A stretch of DNA of 64,000 bases, taken from assembly GCA_046760505.1 (NCBI GenBank), contig JBHIEG010000007.1, positions 17,577 to 81,576 on the forward strand, read 5' to 3'. Under the pieces are notes generated by a model. That model had not been told where the DNA came from and ran no database searches. It saw nothing but the letters and a program-made list of their open reading frames with translations. Origin of the DNA: CAYFZR01 sp046760505 [NCBI: Candidatus Hydrothermarchaeota archaeon] (lineage in GTDB: Archaea; CAYFZR01). The position numbers were made by a program, and so were the translations under genes. How positions within the stretch are numbered: position 1 is the stretch's first letter; every line of letters starts with the position of its first letter. Shown piece after piece: positions 8,891 to 17,980 of the stretch.

Positions 8891-9963
8891 TAGATTACAG
8901 AGACAGAATTATAAAATGCGCCCTTTGCGGGGAATGTAATACACAATGCATAGTTTTAAGAGAGATCGGTTGGTTGTCTAGCGGTCCAAAAGGTAAGATT
9001 TTAATGTCCGGACTTGCTTTAGAAGGTAAATTAGAAAAAGACCTTGATAATTTGTATTTGTGTACGACCTGCGCTAAATGCGAACCGGTTTGTAATGTAG
9101 GGTTAGAGATAGTGGATATCATTGAGCATGCTAGGAGAAAACTGGTTGAAGCAGGGATTACAAAATTACCTCACGAAAAAATGGCAAACAATATCTTCAA
9201 CTACGGAAATCCCTATGGAGAAAAAGAAAAGATAAGGTTAGATTCAAAACTTGTGGAAAAAGAAAGCGCTGAGTACGTTTTTTTCCCAGGTTGTACGGCT
9301 AAATACAGAGTAAACGAGATAATGTTATCTTCTATAGATATATTTAATAAAATAGGGTTGGATTATGTGGTGTTTGATGAAAATTACTGTTGTGGAAGTC
9401 CACTATTTAGAACGGGTTTTGCGGGAGGTTTTGAAGAAAGAGCAGGATTACTCGTGGAAAAACTTAATAAAAAAGGAGATAAAGTAATAACTGCATGTCC
9501 TGGGTGTTATAGAACCATGAAAAATGACTACAGTAAAAAATACGATCTAGAATTAGATATTCAGCATATATCTGTTTTTTTAAATGAAAAGTTGGATGGA
9601 ATTGACCTTTCTCTCGAGAAAAATATGACAGCCACATACCATGATCCTTGCCACTTAGGAAGGCATATGAATGTCTACGAAGAGCCGAGAAGTCTATTAA
9701 AAAAAGTTAAAAACCTAGAACTAGTTGAAATGACAAATAATAGAGAAAATGCCCTCTGTTGTGGATCAGGTGGCGGTGTACGCGCCGCATTTGATGAACT
9801 TGCATATCAGATAGGTAAAAAGAGGTTAGAAGAGGCTAAAGAAACCAATGCAGAGTCTATAATCTCATCCTGTCCATTTTGCAAGTTGATGTTCGATACT
9901 CTCAAAGAAAATGGTTTAAATGCTTATGATGTTACTGAAGTCATTGCAAAATCCATGAGATAG
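8887..9963 (+). CDS. Iron-sulfur CCG-domain protein, GlcF / HdrD-like
   Basis: Electron-transfer subunit of 358 residues. Two [4Fe-4S] motifs at the N-terminus, CALCGECNTQC (about 12-22) and CTTCAKCEPVC (about 58-68), then two CCG (cysteine-rich) domains: FFPGCTAKYR with CCGSPLFRTG, and TYHDPCHLGRH with CCGSGGGVR, ending SCPFCKLMF. In methanogen HdrB/HdrD such CCG domains hold a non-cubane cluster that works on heterodisulfide; in GlcF/LutA-type proteins they pass electrons from a flavoprotein. Coupling by ATGA overlap to the GlcD-like flavoprotein favours the second role. The final acceptor is unknown. Confidence 0.85.
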   Translation: MIDYRDRIIKCALCGECNTQCIVLREIGWLSSGPKGKILMSGLALEGKLEKDLDNLYLCTTCAKCEPVCNVGLEIVDIIEHARRKLVEAGITKLPHEKMANNIFNYGNPYGEKEKIRLDSKLVEKESAEYVFFPGCTAKYRVNEIMLSSIDIFNKIGLDYVVFDENYCCGSPLFRTGFAGGFEERAGLLVEKLNKKGDKVITACPGCYRTMKNDYSKKYDLELDIQHISVFLNEKLDGIDLSLEKNMTATYHDPCHLGRHMNVYEEPRSLLKKVKNLELVEMTNNRENALCCGSGGGVRAAFDELAYQIGKKRLEEAKETNAESIISSCPFCKLMFDTLKENGLNAYDVTEVIAKSMR

Positions 9964-9989
9964 TATGATATGAACGTTGTAATTTAGGG

Positions 9990-11243
9990 ATGAAAATGAC
10001 AAGAGTGCGTTTGAGATATGGTAAGGGCTCAATTGAGGTAGACATACCGGAAAAAAATCTAATGGGAATTATTGAACCTAAAGAACTTCCTAGAGCAGTA
10101 GATGAAATAAAAGAGATTAATGAAGCCATCAAAAATCCAATAAACTCAAAAAAGATCTCAGAAATTGTAAAAAATAAAGAAAAAGTTGTAATCATTGTGA
10201 GCGACATAACAAGACCAACTCCTTCATCAAAGATTCTCCCACCGCTCTTGAATGAATTATATTCCTGTGGTATAAAAAATAAAGATGTAACCATTGTTTT
10301 CGCATTAGGAATCCACAGGGCGCACACGGAGAAAGAGAGAAAAAATTTGGTGGGCGAGGAAATTTATAGAAAAATACGTTGCATCGATCACGACCCTGAA
10401 AACTGTATAAACATCGGTAAAACTTCATATGGAACAAATGTAGACATTTTTAAACCTGTAGCAGAAGCAGACGTAGTTATTTGTACCGGAAACGTAGAAT
10501 TTCATTATTTTGCAGGATACAGCGGAGGATCAAAGGCTGTAATGCCGGGCGTAAGTTCTAAGAGAGCAATACAGGAGAATCATCGGATGATGGTTCTGCC
10601 AAAGGCTGAGGCTGGAAGGCTTGATAGCCCGGTAAGATTGGACATCGACGAGGCTGGAGAAATACTGGGAGTCGATTTCGCCCTAAATGTTGTATTAAAC
10701 GAAAAAAAAGAGATTGTCAAAGCCTTTGCTGGAAATCCCACTGATGTGTACAAAGCCGGTGCAAAGTACGTGGACATGATGTATAAAGTTCCAGTTGATC
10801 CAGCAGATATAGTAATAACATGTGCTGGTGGATCTCCCAAAGATATTAATCTCTATCAGGCGCAGAAAGCCTTGGACAATGCCAAAAATGCAGTGAAAGA
10901 CGGTGGCTCCATCATTCTTGTTGCAGAGTGTTCGGAAGGTTTTGGAGAGAGCACGTTTGAGGAATGGATAAGGGAGGCAAAGGATCCAGAAGATCTAATA
11001 AAAAGATTAGAAGAGAATTTTGTATTGGGCGGACACAAAGCAGCGGCTATTGCCTTAGTGATGCGGAAAGCGGAGTGCTATCTGGTATCCAATATGCCTG
11101 AAGACCTCGCAAAGGAAGCATTCTTTATTCCAAAAGGAGATCTTCAGGAAGCACTGGAAGAGGCATTGAGAAAGCAAGAAGATGCAAAGGTACTTGTCAT
11201 GCCGTATGGTGGATCTACTCTTCCCTTTCCCAAGACTAAATGA
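9990..11243 (+). CDS. larA: Lactate racemase family protein (LarA-like)
   Basis: Belongs to the nickel-pincer-cofactor racemase family (DUF2088). Seen: SDITRPTPS (about 71-79), ALGIHRAHTEKE with the conserved histidines (about 105-116), and HYFAGYSGGSKAVMPGVSS (about 172-190), where the Lys corresponds to the residue that anchors the pyridinium-thioamide cofactor in LarA of Lactobacillus. Length 417 is normal. It follows the GlcD/GlcF-like pair by 26 bases on the same strand, so it may allow both lactate enantiomers to enter one dehydrogenase. LarB, LarC and LarE, needed to make the cofactor, are not in the window. Other 2-hydroxyacids (for example malate) are possible substrates for the family. 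Confidence 0.82.
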   Translation: MKMTRVRLRYGKGSIEVDIPEKNLMGIIEPKELPRAVDEIKEINEAIKNPINSKKISEIVKNKEKVVIIVSDITRPTPSSKILPPLLNELYSCGIKNKDVTIVFALGIHRAHTEKERKNLVGEEIYRKIRCIDHDPENCINIGKTSYGTNVDIFKPVAEADVVICTGNVEFHYFAGYSGGSKAVMPGVSSKRAIQENHRMMVLPKAEAGRLDSPVRLDIDEAGEILGVDFALNVVLNEKKEIVKAFAGNPTDVYKAGAKYVDMMYKVPVDPADIVITCAGGSPKDINLYQAQKALDNAKNAVKDGGSIILVAECSEGFGESTFEEWIREAKDPEDLIKRLEENFVLGGHKAAAIALVMRKAECYLVSNMPEDLAKEAFFIPKGDLQEALEEALRKQEDAKVLVMPYGGSTLPFPKTK

Positions 11244-11931
11244 ATATTACCTTGGATGTCTCCTCGCCTTTAAACTTCATTCTATCGCGGTATCCTTTTT
11301 CAAATATCTCAACGTTTTTCTCTGGTACACCCTTCTTTGGTGGTGCCGACTCATATACAACTTTCTTAGCTTCTTCTAAAGGTATTTTCAAAAGATCTTC
11401 ATCTTTTCTTTTTTCTAGGTCAGCAATCATAACGCCGAATGAATATGGACCTTTCAGTACGGATGGATATTCCTTGTACTTTGAAAAGTCATATAAAATT
11501 ATTTTAGGAGGATTACCACCGATTTTATAGTTTTTGAGTAACTCTAGCAGTTCTTCTCTTGAATAATACCTGGGGCCTTTTATACTTGTCATCACTGCAA
11601 TTGGTTCGATAACTCTGTAATCGCTTATTACTGTTAGATCTTTTGAATATACCTTTTCCGCTCGATTTCCCGCCTCGGTGAACATACGCCAGATTTCAGT
11701 CATTTCATAGGCATCCATGTAGTTGATCTCTTGTGGTACCGAACCGTGAATCTCCTTCTCACTTATCCAGACATCCAGACACATGGGCCCCTCCGCCTGA
11801 GCCAGCCCTCTGCATTGATATACTACTGCATAATATCCTGCCTTAATCGCTGCATCTGCGATTGTCTCAGCAAGAGTTAGATATCCAGAACCTCCAATCG
11901 ATGGAAGAGTGATTACAAGATCTCGCCCCAT
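11236..11931 (-). CDS. 2-oxoacid:ferredoxin oxidoreductase gamma subunit (IorB/KorC-like)
   Basis: Gamma (catalytic-domain III type) subunit of a thiamine-dependent oxidoreductase, 231 residues. The N-terminus ITLPSIGGSGYLTLAETIA followed by YQCRGLAQAEGP matches the glycine-rich and R-G-x-x-x-x-x-G segments of the POR_gamma domain. Its end overlaps the end of larA (convergent, 8 bases). It lies 5 bases after the beta subunit, in the order alpha-beta-gamma, under a promoter near 14210. The complex would oxidise a 2-oxoacid with CoA, making acyl-CoA and reduced ferredoxin. The substrate is not evident. Confidence 0.75.
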   Translation of the reverse strand: MGRDLVITLPSIGGSGYLTLAETIADAAIKAGYYAVVYQCRGLAQAEGPMCLDVWISEKEIHGSVPQEINYMDAYEMTEIWRMFTEAGNRAEKVYSKDLTVISDYRVIEPIAVMTSIKGPRYYSREELLELLKNYKIGGNPPKIILYDFSKYKEYPSVLKGPYSFGVMIADLEKRKDEDLLKIPLEEAKKVVYESAPPKKGVPEKNVEIFEKGYRDRMKFKGEETSKVIFI

Positions 11932-11936
11932 CTAAA

Positions 11937-12857
11937 TCATCTCTCTGCATAGTTTTTCAAAAACTCGATATACTTCTTGGGGTGTTCGGTTACCATTGCT
12001 AGGTTTGGCTCATCGCATGTTAGAGATTCGCAATCGTAATGTGCACATGCCCCGCAGTTGAAGCATCGGCTTGGATCATTCTCAAGTAATGCTTGACAGC
12101 GCAGGCGCATACCGCAGAGTCTGCATTTGAATGGAGGAATTTCCTTTAGTTTTTCTGGATTCTCTCTAGCAATTTTTTCTCTTTCTTTTTGATAAATTAG
12201 GTCTTTGCAATCCTCTCTTTTGATAAATGTGCCCAGTTTAATTCCCACTGCTGAGAGTTCCCGTCTCAAGTCTCTTGAGCAGGTGCCATCAGCAACTACC
12301 ATGATTGCCTTGTTTTTCAGGTATTCCCCTATGAGTTTTTTGAAGATCTCTGCGTTCTCCTCATATCGATAGGGGTTGATGAAGTAAACATCGAAGCCTA
12401 AAGCTTTGCCTTCTACTTCGTAATCATTTTTTAAGCCTATTTGCCCACCTGTCATGCGAATTGAGTAGTTGTCGTAGATTATGTACATGCTTGGTGGGTC
12501 TTGGGCTGCAATCTTCATTCCATTTATATTGAAGTTGTATGCACCATCACCGCTTGCACAAACAACTATGTACTCATTCTCAGGTCCACCGGAAGAATAT
12601 CTTGCGCCTAATGCAACCATTGGAGCCATACCCATGCAGTAGATTGCATCTACTATTCTGTATTCATGCCATCCTTGGAGATTGCCGCAGCCTCTATCAG
12701 CTACGTAGATAAGTTTGAATTTTGTCTTATTTTCTTTATTGTATCTTCTGAGACCTTCTTTTAAGGCCATAGAAACTTTGGTTGCGCCGCATCCAGGGCA
12801 GTTTGCCACAGGTCTCTTAATCGTTCTTTCCTCAGGTTTAGGTAATGCAATTTCCAC
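11937..12857 (-). CDS. 2-oxoacid:ferredoxin oxidoreductase beta subunit (thiamine diphosphate) with iron-sulfur tail
   Basis: Holds the thiamine diphosphate-binding domain. Seen: CPGCGATKVSMAL at the N-terminus (about 19-31), GCGNLQGWHE, and the Mg/TPP motif GDGAYNFNINGMK (about 107-119) with a following DNYSIRMTGGQ that matches the NxxYGMTGGQ region of the family. The C-terminal 60 residues carry CRLCGMRLRCQAL and CFNCGACAHYDCES, a cysteine cluster set likely to bind one or two iron-sulfur clusters. A cysteine-rich tail like this is unusual for a stand-alone beta subunit; it resembles the C-terminal part of fused IorA. Sits between alpha (15 bases upstream) and gamma (5 bases downstream). 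Confidence 0.8.
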   Translation of the reverse strand: MEIALPKPEERTIKRPVANCPGCGATKVSMALKEGLRRYNKENKTKFKLIYVADRGCGNLQGWHEYRIVDAIYCMGMAPMVALGARYSSGGPENEYIVVCASGDGAYNFNINGMKIAAQDPPSMYIIYDNYSIRMTGGQIGLKNDYEVEGKALGFDVYFINPYRYEENAEIFKKLIGEYLKNKAIMVVADGTCSRDLRRELSAVGIKLGTFIKREDCKDLIYQKEREKIARENPEKLKEIPPFKCRLCGMRLRCQALLENDPSRCFNCGACAHYDCESLTCDEPNLAMVTEHPKKYIEFLKNYAER

Positions 12858-12872
12858 TATTTTCTCACCTCT

Positions 12873-14153
12873 TTACGCGCTAGCCATTATATGCTCTGCA
12901 TAAGAAAATCTTTCATACATTCTGGGCTCATATGGAATGCCCTTATTTCTAACCCTAACGCTGAATTCGTGTGTATTTATGAAGTCAAGAGTTTCGAAGT
13001 ACATCAGTCTGCTATATCCTTCCTCGAAAACAAAGACCTCATCTATAGAGCTTTCCTCAAAGATCTGCTTGTATATACCGATAGGCAAAGGCCAGACCAA
13101 GTCACTGGCAACCACGACTGGATCTTTATATCTTTCCCTGAATTCTCTTTCTTTGGCTTCATTGTTTCTTATGTAGTTGAAGTCTTCTCTGAAGGGGCCA
13201 TTAACAATTACCATTTTCGTTGGATTCTCTGAGTAATGAATAACCTCGTTATTTAAGAAATTGAATTTCTCTGAGAACTTTTTCTTTATAAGAGGAATTA
13301 TCTTCTCCCAGTGTCTCTTCTCCTTGGGCCTTATTTGAGGTCCGATTGTAACGAGATTATATGGATCCGGGGTGAATCCTTTCTTCCTCTTATTAGCAGT
13401 CATATCTATCTCAAGACTTACATCAGTGACTACCTCTCGATAAGATTGGTTGTAGTTCTCAATAATTGCGAAAGGCACGCCCAGTTCCTCACAAAGTTTA
13501 TAAGCGTTTCTAACTGTTACATGAGCATTAGCCGGGTTGTGAACTTCAAATGTTGGCATTCTGAAATGCCATGCGAATAATACCTTGTTGTCCTGCATTG
13601 TTTGCGATGCAGTGCCCTGTCTATCATCTCCGCTCGCTATGCCAAGACCGCCTGGATAGGGTATGATATTCATCAAAGTTCTAGCGACGTCTGCAGCGGT
13701 GTTGCCTCCGAGATGTTTAACCGAGCACATTACCCTCGAGCCAACTGGAATCTCATCTTTGTTCAGGAAATTTTTCTTTGCAAAGATTGTGTCTCCGTAA
13801 ATGGTATCGTATTCCTCGGGAGTAATGAATTCACGAGTTTTTTTATCTCCCTTACAAATTATATTGCCCAAGGCGAAGGATAGTGCATTTGGCTCGTTTG
13901 TCATTTCGCCCCATTTGGCAACGAGATCGTAGCCAGCCTTATCCAGAGCTTCGCCAAGTTTTTTTGTAAAAAGATTGTTTCTCGGATATCCTGGTTTTTT
14001 CGCGAGAGATTCAAATGTATTCTGCAGATCTGAAATAGGAGCACCGGGATATGCGCATGTAATTCTAACTCCCGCTTCTATGGCTCCTCTCGCGATTGCT
14101 TGGTTACCAGTGATTCTCATTCTCCCTAGATCGATTCTCAACGTTTCCACCAA
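12873..14153 (-). CDS. 2-oxoacid:ferredoxin oxidoreductase alpha subunit (IorA-like N-terminal part)
   Basis: Pyrimidine-binding and domain II portion of the oxidoreductase, about 426 residues. Seen: MRITGNQAIARGAIEAGV and AYPGAPISD near the N-terminus, and CSVKHLGGNTAADVARTLM (about 145-165), a pattern closer to indolepyruvate oxidoreductase alpha than to pyruvate oxidoreductase alpha. Unlike fused IorA, the thiamine domain is on the next gene. Start: I prefer TTG at 14153, which follows GGTGAT at a normal distance; GTG at 14162 or the internal ATG at 14120 are alternatives. A clear TATA element at about 14210 gives this three-gene unit its own promoter. Confidence 0.75.
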   Translation of the reverse strand: MVETLRIDLGRMRITGNQAIARGAIEAGVRITCAYPGAPISDLQNTFESLAKKPGYPRNNLFTKKLGEALDKAGYDLVAKWGEMTNEPNALSFALGNIICKGDKKTREFITPEEYDTIYGDTIFAKKNFLNKDEIPVGSRVMCSVKHLGGNTAADVARTLMNIIPYPGGLGIASGDDRQGTASQTMQDNKVLFAWHFRMPTFEVHNPANAHVTVRNAYKLCEELGVPFAIIENYNQSYREVVTDVSLEIDMTANKRKKGFTPDPYNLVTIGPQIRPKEKRHWEKIIPLIKKKFSEKFNFLNNEVIHYSENPTKMVIVNGPFREDFNYIRNNEAKEREFRERYKDPVVVASDLVWPLPIGIYKQIFEESSIDEVFVFEEGYSRLMYFETLDFINTHEFSVRVRNKGIPYEPRMYERFSYAEHIMASA

Positions 14154-14209
14154 TAGAATCACCTTTCATTATTTTGTAATGCTAGTGATTGAACTTCCAG
14201 AAAAGCGAG

Positions 14210-14219
14210 TATATAAAAT
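14210..14219 (-). promoter_or_regulatory. TATA box of the 2-oxoacid oxidoreductase operon
   Basis: Read on the minus strand, ATTTTATATA preceded by A-rich sequence lies 57-66 bases before the start at 14153. It separates the oxidoreductase genes from the carboxylase genes upstream, leaving a 141-base gap (14163-14303) in which I see nothing else. Confidence 0.6.
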
Positions 14220-14303
14220 TTGGGTTTGGCCTTTTTCAGAGTTATTATCGGGTTATGATTGTAAATTTTAAATATAGCAATAAAAAACGGTAAAAAACTA
14301 AGC

Positions 14304-14684
14304 CTAAGTTATGATCAATAACACATCTCCTACCTTTACAGTTTGTCCTTCTCTAACACATACTTCCTTTACCGTGCCAGAGATCTGAGAAGAAATATCA
14401 TTTTCCATCTTCATTGCCTCTATAACAACTACAACATCCCCTTTATTTACCGTGTCTCCACTTTTTACGTTAACAGACACGACAGTTCCCTGAATTGGTG
14501 AGGTAATCTCCCCTGTAAGCATGCTAGGTGTGGTTTCTACAAGAGGGATGGAGGGTTGGGCGGTTGTCTCCACCTCTATTTCGCTTTGGTTTTGCTCAAT
14601 AGGCTTGGGTTTGCTTTCTGATGTTATTTCTTCGACTTTCACTATGTAAGCGACTCCGTCAACCTTCACCTTGAATTTTCTCAT
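14304..14684 (-). CDS. Biotin carboxyl carrier protein
   Basis: Carrier subunit of an acyl-CoA carboxylase, 126 residues. The N-terminal strand motif FKVKVDGVAYIVKVEEI (residues 4-20) is typical of stand-alone archaeal/bacterial BCCPs; a flexible Pro/Thr/Glu-rich linker runs from about 22 to 55; the lipoyl/biotinyl domain follows with EAMKMEND, the biotin-accepting lysine being Lys92. The gene overlaps the preceding small gene by four bases (14681-14684). Neighbouring biotin carboxylase and carboxyltransferase subunits complete the enzyme. Confidence 0.92.
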   Translation of the reverse strand: MRKFKVKVDGVAYIVKVEEITSESKPKPIEQNQSEIEVETTAQPSIPLVETTPSMLTGEITSPIQGTVVSVNVKSGDTVNKGDVVVVIEAMKMENDISSQISGTVKEVCVREGQTVKVGDVLLIIT

Positions 14685-14920
14685 ATGTATCCCTTTATCC
14701 CTCTTTCTTTGTAGGATTTTGGAGCCATTAACCTTAGCCTACCTTGATACTTCCATGAGTCTTTTTGTTTCATTACTTTGAATGGTTTAATCATGAGTTG
14801 TTCTCTCCCTCTCACCTTCCATTCTGATATCACCGGAGTAGGAGGTGCCTCCTCCTCGAAGATCTCTTCTACCTCAACTATGTATGTCTTACCCTCGATT
14901 TCAATTTTAAACCTTCTCAT
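14681..14920 (-). CDS. Small BCCP-like protein lacking a biotin domain
   Basis: A 79-residue protein whose first 20 residues (MRRFKIEIEGKTYIVEVEEI) closely copy the start of the BCCP encoded next (MRKFKVKVDGVAYIVKVEEI). After an acidic/proline hinge the remaining 45 residues are basic and show no biotinyl-domain motif (no AMKM). Overlaps of four bases with the BCCP and 14 bases with the biotin carboxylase indicate it is translated in the operon. It may be an accessory subunit holding the complex together, or a BCCP duplicate whose carrier domain was lost; I could not restore a biotinyl domain in the other frames. Function unknown. Confidence 0.6.
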   Translation of the reverse strand: MRRFKIEIEGKTYIVEVEEIFEEEAPPTPVISEWKVRGREQLMIKPFKVMKQKDSWKYQGRLRLMAPKSYKERGIKGYI

Positions 14921-16397
14921 TTACATCATCAAGAGGTTCAATAGAAGATATTTTTATTTCTTCTGGGTTTTTTCCCAAATAAGCTGAGATAGCAGCAGTA
15001 ATCGCAACAATAGTTACACTATCTTCAATCTTTTTCTTAAGTTTTGGCATTATTCTCTGTTGGTAGAATGAGGTTGAGTAATTTCCCTCCCTGTAATATT
15101 GGTCTTCCATAACTAGTTTGTTAAAGGGTATTGTCGTCTTTATTCCCTCTCCAGTGATTATATATTCGTCCAGTGCCCGTCTCATTCTTTTTATTGCTTC
15201 CTTTCTATTTCTACCCCACACAATCACCTTAGATATCATCGGATCGAAGTAGGGGAGGATGGTATATCCCTCATAAACAGAACTATCTAGTCTAACTCCA
15301 AAACCTCTGGGAACTATGTAAGTATCTATCGTTCCGGGAGTGGGAATAAAGTCGTTAAAGGGATCTTCTGCGTATATCCTACACTGTATAGAGTGTCCAC
15401 GCATCCTTATGTCTTCTTGGTCGCACTCGATGCGTTCTCCTGCAGCCATCCTTATTTGCTCCTTGATCAGATCAACTCCGGTTACCATTTCAGTAACGGG
15501 ATGCTCTACTTGGATGCGTGTATTGACCTCTAGGAAATAGAAATTTTTATCCTTATCCATCAAAAACTCCACTGTTCCCAAGTTAGTATATCCGGCTTCT
15601 TTTGCACCTTTTACAGCCAGTTTCCCGAGAGTTTCCCTTAGTTCGCCGTTTATGGCAGGGGAGGGAGACTCTTCGATTAACTTTTGATATCTCCTTTGGA
15701 TGGAGCAGTCTCTTTCTCCTAGATGAATTATTTTGCCGTATTTGTCCGCCACAATTTGGAATTCTATGTGCCTAGGTTCTTCGATGTATTTCTCAATGTA
15801 AACTTCGGATATTCCGAATGAAGACATTCCTTCGCTCCTCGCAGATGCGATGGCTCCCTTTAATTCCTCTTCATTCTTTGCTATCCGAATACCTCTTCCT
15901 CCACCGCAACCGACGCATTTAACCACAACAGGATAGCCTAGACTCTCTGCTATTTCAAGGGCATCTTCTTCATCTTTTATTGGTTTCTTAGTACCAGGAA
16001 CAAGGGGGACGCCTGCCTTAGCCATTATTCTTCTTGCGCATACCTTGTCTCCCATTTTTTTGAGTACTTTACTAGAAGGTCCTATCAGTACAATCCCTGT
16101 TTTCTCACAGTCTCTCGCAAACTCGTTATTTTCTGCCAAAAACCCGTAACCGGGATGAATCGCATCTGCTCCGCATTTCAGTGCGGTATCGATTATCTTT
16201 TCTCCGTTTAAATAACTCTTTACAGGAGATTCTCCGATACAGTAAGCTTCCTTTGCGTATCTAACGTGTAAAGAATTTTTATCCGGTTCCGAGTAAACTA
16301 CAACAGGCTTTATGTCCAGTTCTTTACATGCACCCATTATCCTTATGGCAATTTCTCCTCTGTTTGCAATCAATATCTTGTTGAACAAAAATTTCAC
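14907..16397 (-). CDS. Biotin carboxylase subunit of acyl-CoA (propionyl-/acetyl-CoA) carboxylase
   Basis: ATP-dependent carboxylation of biotin on the BCCP. At 496 residues it has the standard AccC/PccA fold: N-terminal domain FNKILIANRGEIAIRI, Gly-rich ATP-grasp loop VKCVGCGGGRGIRIA (about 160-174), FLEVNTRIQVEHPVTE (about 282-297) and the biotin carboxylase C-terminal domain with GHSIQCRIYAEDP. It follows the carboxyltransferase gene directly (start at 16397, previous stop at 16398). Could also serve the PycB-type protein if that is ever made. Confidence 0.93.
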   Translation of the reverse strand: MKFLFNKILIANRGEIAIRIMGACKELDIKPVVVYSEPDKNSLHVRYAKEAYCIGESPVKSYLNGEKIIDTALKCGADAIHPGYGFLAENNEFARDCEKTGIVLIGPSSKVLKKMGDKVCARRIMAKAGVPLVPGTKKPIKDEEDALEIAESLGYPVVVKCVGCGGGRGIRIAKNEEELKGAIASARSEGMSSFGISEVYIEKYIEEPRHIEFQIVADKYGKIIHLGERDCSIQRRYQKLIEESPSPAINGELRETLGKLAVKGAKEAGYTNLGTVEFLMDKDKNFYFLEVNTRIQVEHPVTEMVTGVDLIKEQIRMAAGERIECDQEDIRMRGHSIQCRIYAEDPFNDFIPTPGTIDTYIVPRGFGVRLDSSVYEGYTILPYFDPMISKVIVWGRNRKEAIKRMRRALDEYIITGEGIKTTIPFNKLVMEDQYYREGNYSTSFYQQRIMPKLKKKIEDSVTIVAITAAISAYLGKNPEEIKISSIEPLDDVNEKV

Positions 16398-17960
16398 CTA
16401 CAGTGGTATATTTCCATGTTTTTTCCATGGTCTATCTTCTCTTTTATTTTCTAATGTTTTCAAAGCATTTATCAGGAGAGGTCTCGTGTTTTTGGGTTCT
16501 ATTACCGCATCGATGTATCCTCTTGCCGCTGCTTCGTATGGATTTGCGAATTTCTCCCTGTACTCTTGAATCAATTTTTCTCTCATCGCTTCAGGATCTT
16601 CTGCTTTTGCTATTTCTTTCCTCGCTATGATATTTACTGCTCCTTCTGGCCCCATCACAGCAATCTCAGCAGTGGGCCAGGCATAAACTAAATCCGCGCG
16701 CAAATCCCTGCTGCACATAGCCAGATAAGTGCCTCCGTATGATTTTCTCGTAATTATTGTTATCTTTGGAACTGTAGCCTCTGAATAAGCAAAGAGAAGT
16801 TTTGCTCCATGTCTAATAATTCCACCGTATTCCTGAGCCGTTCCTGGTAGAAATCCAGGCACATCAACGAATGTTACCAGAGGTATGTTAAAAGCATCAC
16901 AGAACCTTATGAATCTCGCAGCTTTGTCAGATGAGTTTACATCTAGACTTCCCGCGTACACTTTAGGCTGATTCGCTATTATACCCACGGTTTTGCCATC
17001 AAGCCTCGCAAAGCCTATTATAATGTTCTTAGCAAAATTCGGTTTGAGTTCAAACAGTTTACCATTGTCCACTATCATGCGTATTACGTCGTACATGTCA
17101 TATGCCTTCTTTGGATCCACTGGTACTACATAATTTAGTTCTTCTTCTCTTCTGTTTGGGTCGTCTCCTGTATTAACTACAGGAGGATCTTCTAAGTTAT
17201 TGGAAGGTAAATAGCTTAATAGCTCTTTGATCAATTTTATACATTCTTCTTCATTTTTTGCTGAGAGATCTGCGTTTCCGCTAACCTGAGTATGTACATC
17301 TGCTCCGCCTAACTGCTCGAACGTCACTTCTTCCCCTGTTACCTCTTTTATAACGTCCGGTCCCGTTATGAACATGTAACTGGTTTTCTCCACCATGATG
17401 GTGAAATCGGAGATAGCAGGAGAATACACTGCTCCCCCAGCGCAAGGACCCATTATTGCCGATATTTGAGGAATTACTCCTGAATATATTGTGTTCCTAA
17501 AGAATATTTCACCATAACCAGCCAAACTGTCCACTCCTTCTTGAATCCTTGCTCCTCCTGAATCATTTAAACCTATAAAGGGTGCACCAACCTTGGCAGC
17601 CATATCCATTATCTTGCAGATTTTCTTTGAAAACATCTCGCTTAACGTACCACCTATTACCGTAAAATCCTGCGCGAAAACGTATACAAGTCTGCCATCT
17701 ATGGTTCCGTATCCTGTAACCACACCGTCTCCGGGATACTTTCTTTTTTCCATGCCAAAGTGAGTGCACCTGTGCTCAACGAACATATCTAACTCCACGA
17801 AACTGCCTGGATCTAACAGCAAATCAAGTCTTTCCCGAGCAGTGAGTTTACCCTTTTTGTGTTGGGCATCTATTTTTTCCTTTCCTCCTCCTAATTTTGC
17901 CTTTTCTTCTCTTTCTTTAAGTTCGGCAATTTTTTTGTCAGATTCTGACCTAGCAGACAT
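16398..17960 (-). CDS. Propionyl-CoA / methylmalonyl-CoA carboxyltransferase
   Basis: Carboxyltransferase subunit (PccB/MmdA family) that moves CO2 from biotin to an acyl-CoA. 520 residues, normal length. Seen: [17 protein letters not shown] (about 37-53), [14 protein letters not shown] (about 144-157), [10 protein letters not shown] near 365 and the carboxybiotin-side GGA-type turns. The neighbourhood (succinyl-CoA ligase upstream, methylmalonyl-CoA mutase and epimerase divergently) argues for propionyl-CoA as substrate rather than acetyl-CoA. Direction in vivo may be either carboxylation or decarboxylation; no membrane OadB-like subunit is present, so a sodium-pumping decarboxylase is not supported here. 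Confidence 0.9.
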   Translation of the reverse strand: MSARSESDKKIAELKEREEKAKLGGGKEKIDAQHKKGKLTARERLDLLLDPGSFVELDMFVEHRCTHFGMEKRKYPGDGVVTGYGTIDGRLVYVFAQDFTVIGGTLSEMFSKKICKIMDMAAKVGAPFIGLNDSGGARIQEGVDSLAGYGEIFFRNTIYSGVIPQISAIMGPCAGGAVYSPAISDFTIMVEKTSYMFITGPDVIKEVTGEEVTFEQLGGADVHTQVSGNADLSAKNEEECIKLIKELLSYLPSNNLEDPPVVNTGDDPNRREEELNYVVPVDPKKAYDMYDVIRMIVDNGKLFELKPNFAKNIIIGFARLDGKTVGIIANQPKVYAGSLDVNSSDKAARFIRFCDAFNIPLVTFVDVPGFLPGTAQEYGGIIRHGAKLLFAYSEATVPKITIITRKSYGGTYLAMCSRDLRADLVYAWPTAEIAVMGPEGAVNIIARKEIAKAEDPEAMREKLIQEYREKFANPYEAAARGYIDAVIEPKNTRPLLINALKTLENKREDRPWKKHGNIPL

Positions 17961-17980
17961 AAGAACCCTCCTTAACCAAA

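Noticed and set aside
11182-14271. Several long open frames on the plus strand opposite the 2-oxoacid oxidoreductase genes
   Set aside because: They lack ribosome sites and family motifs and mirror conserved genes on the other strand.
16398-17960. Sodium-pumping methylmalonyl-CoA or oxaloacetate decarboxylase
   Set aside because: No OadB-like membrane subunit or OadG-like gene is present in the window.
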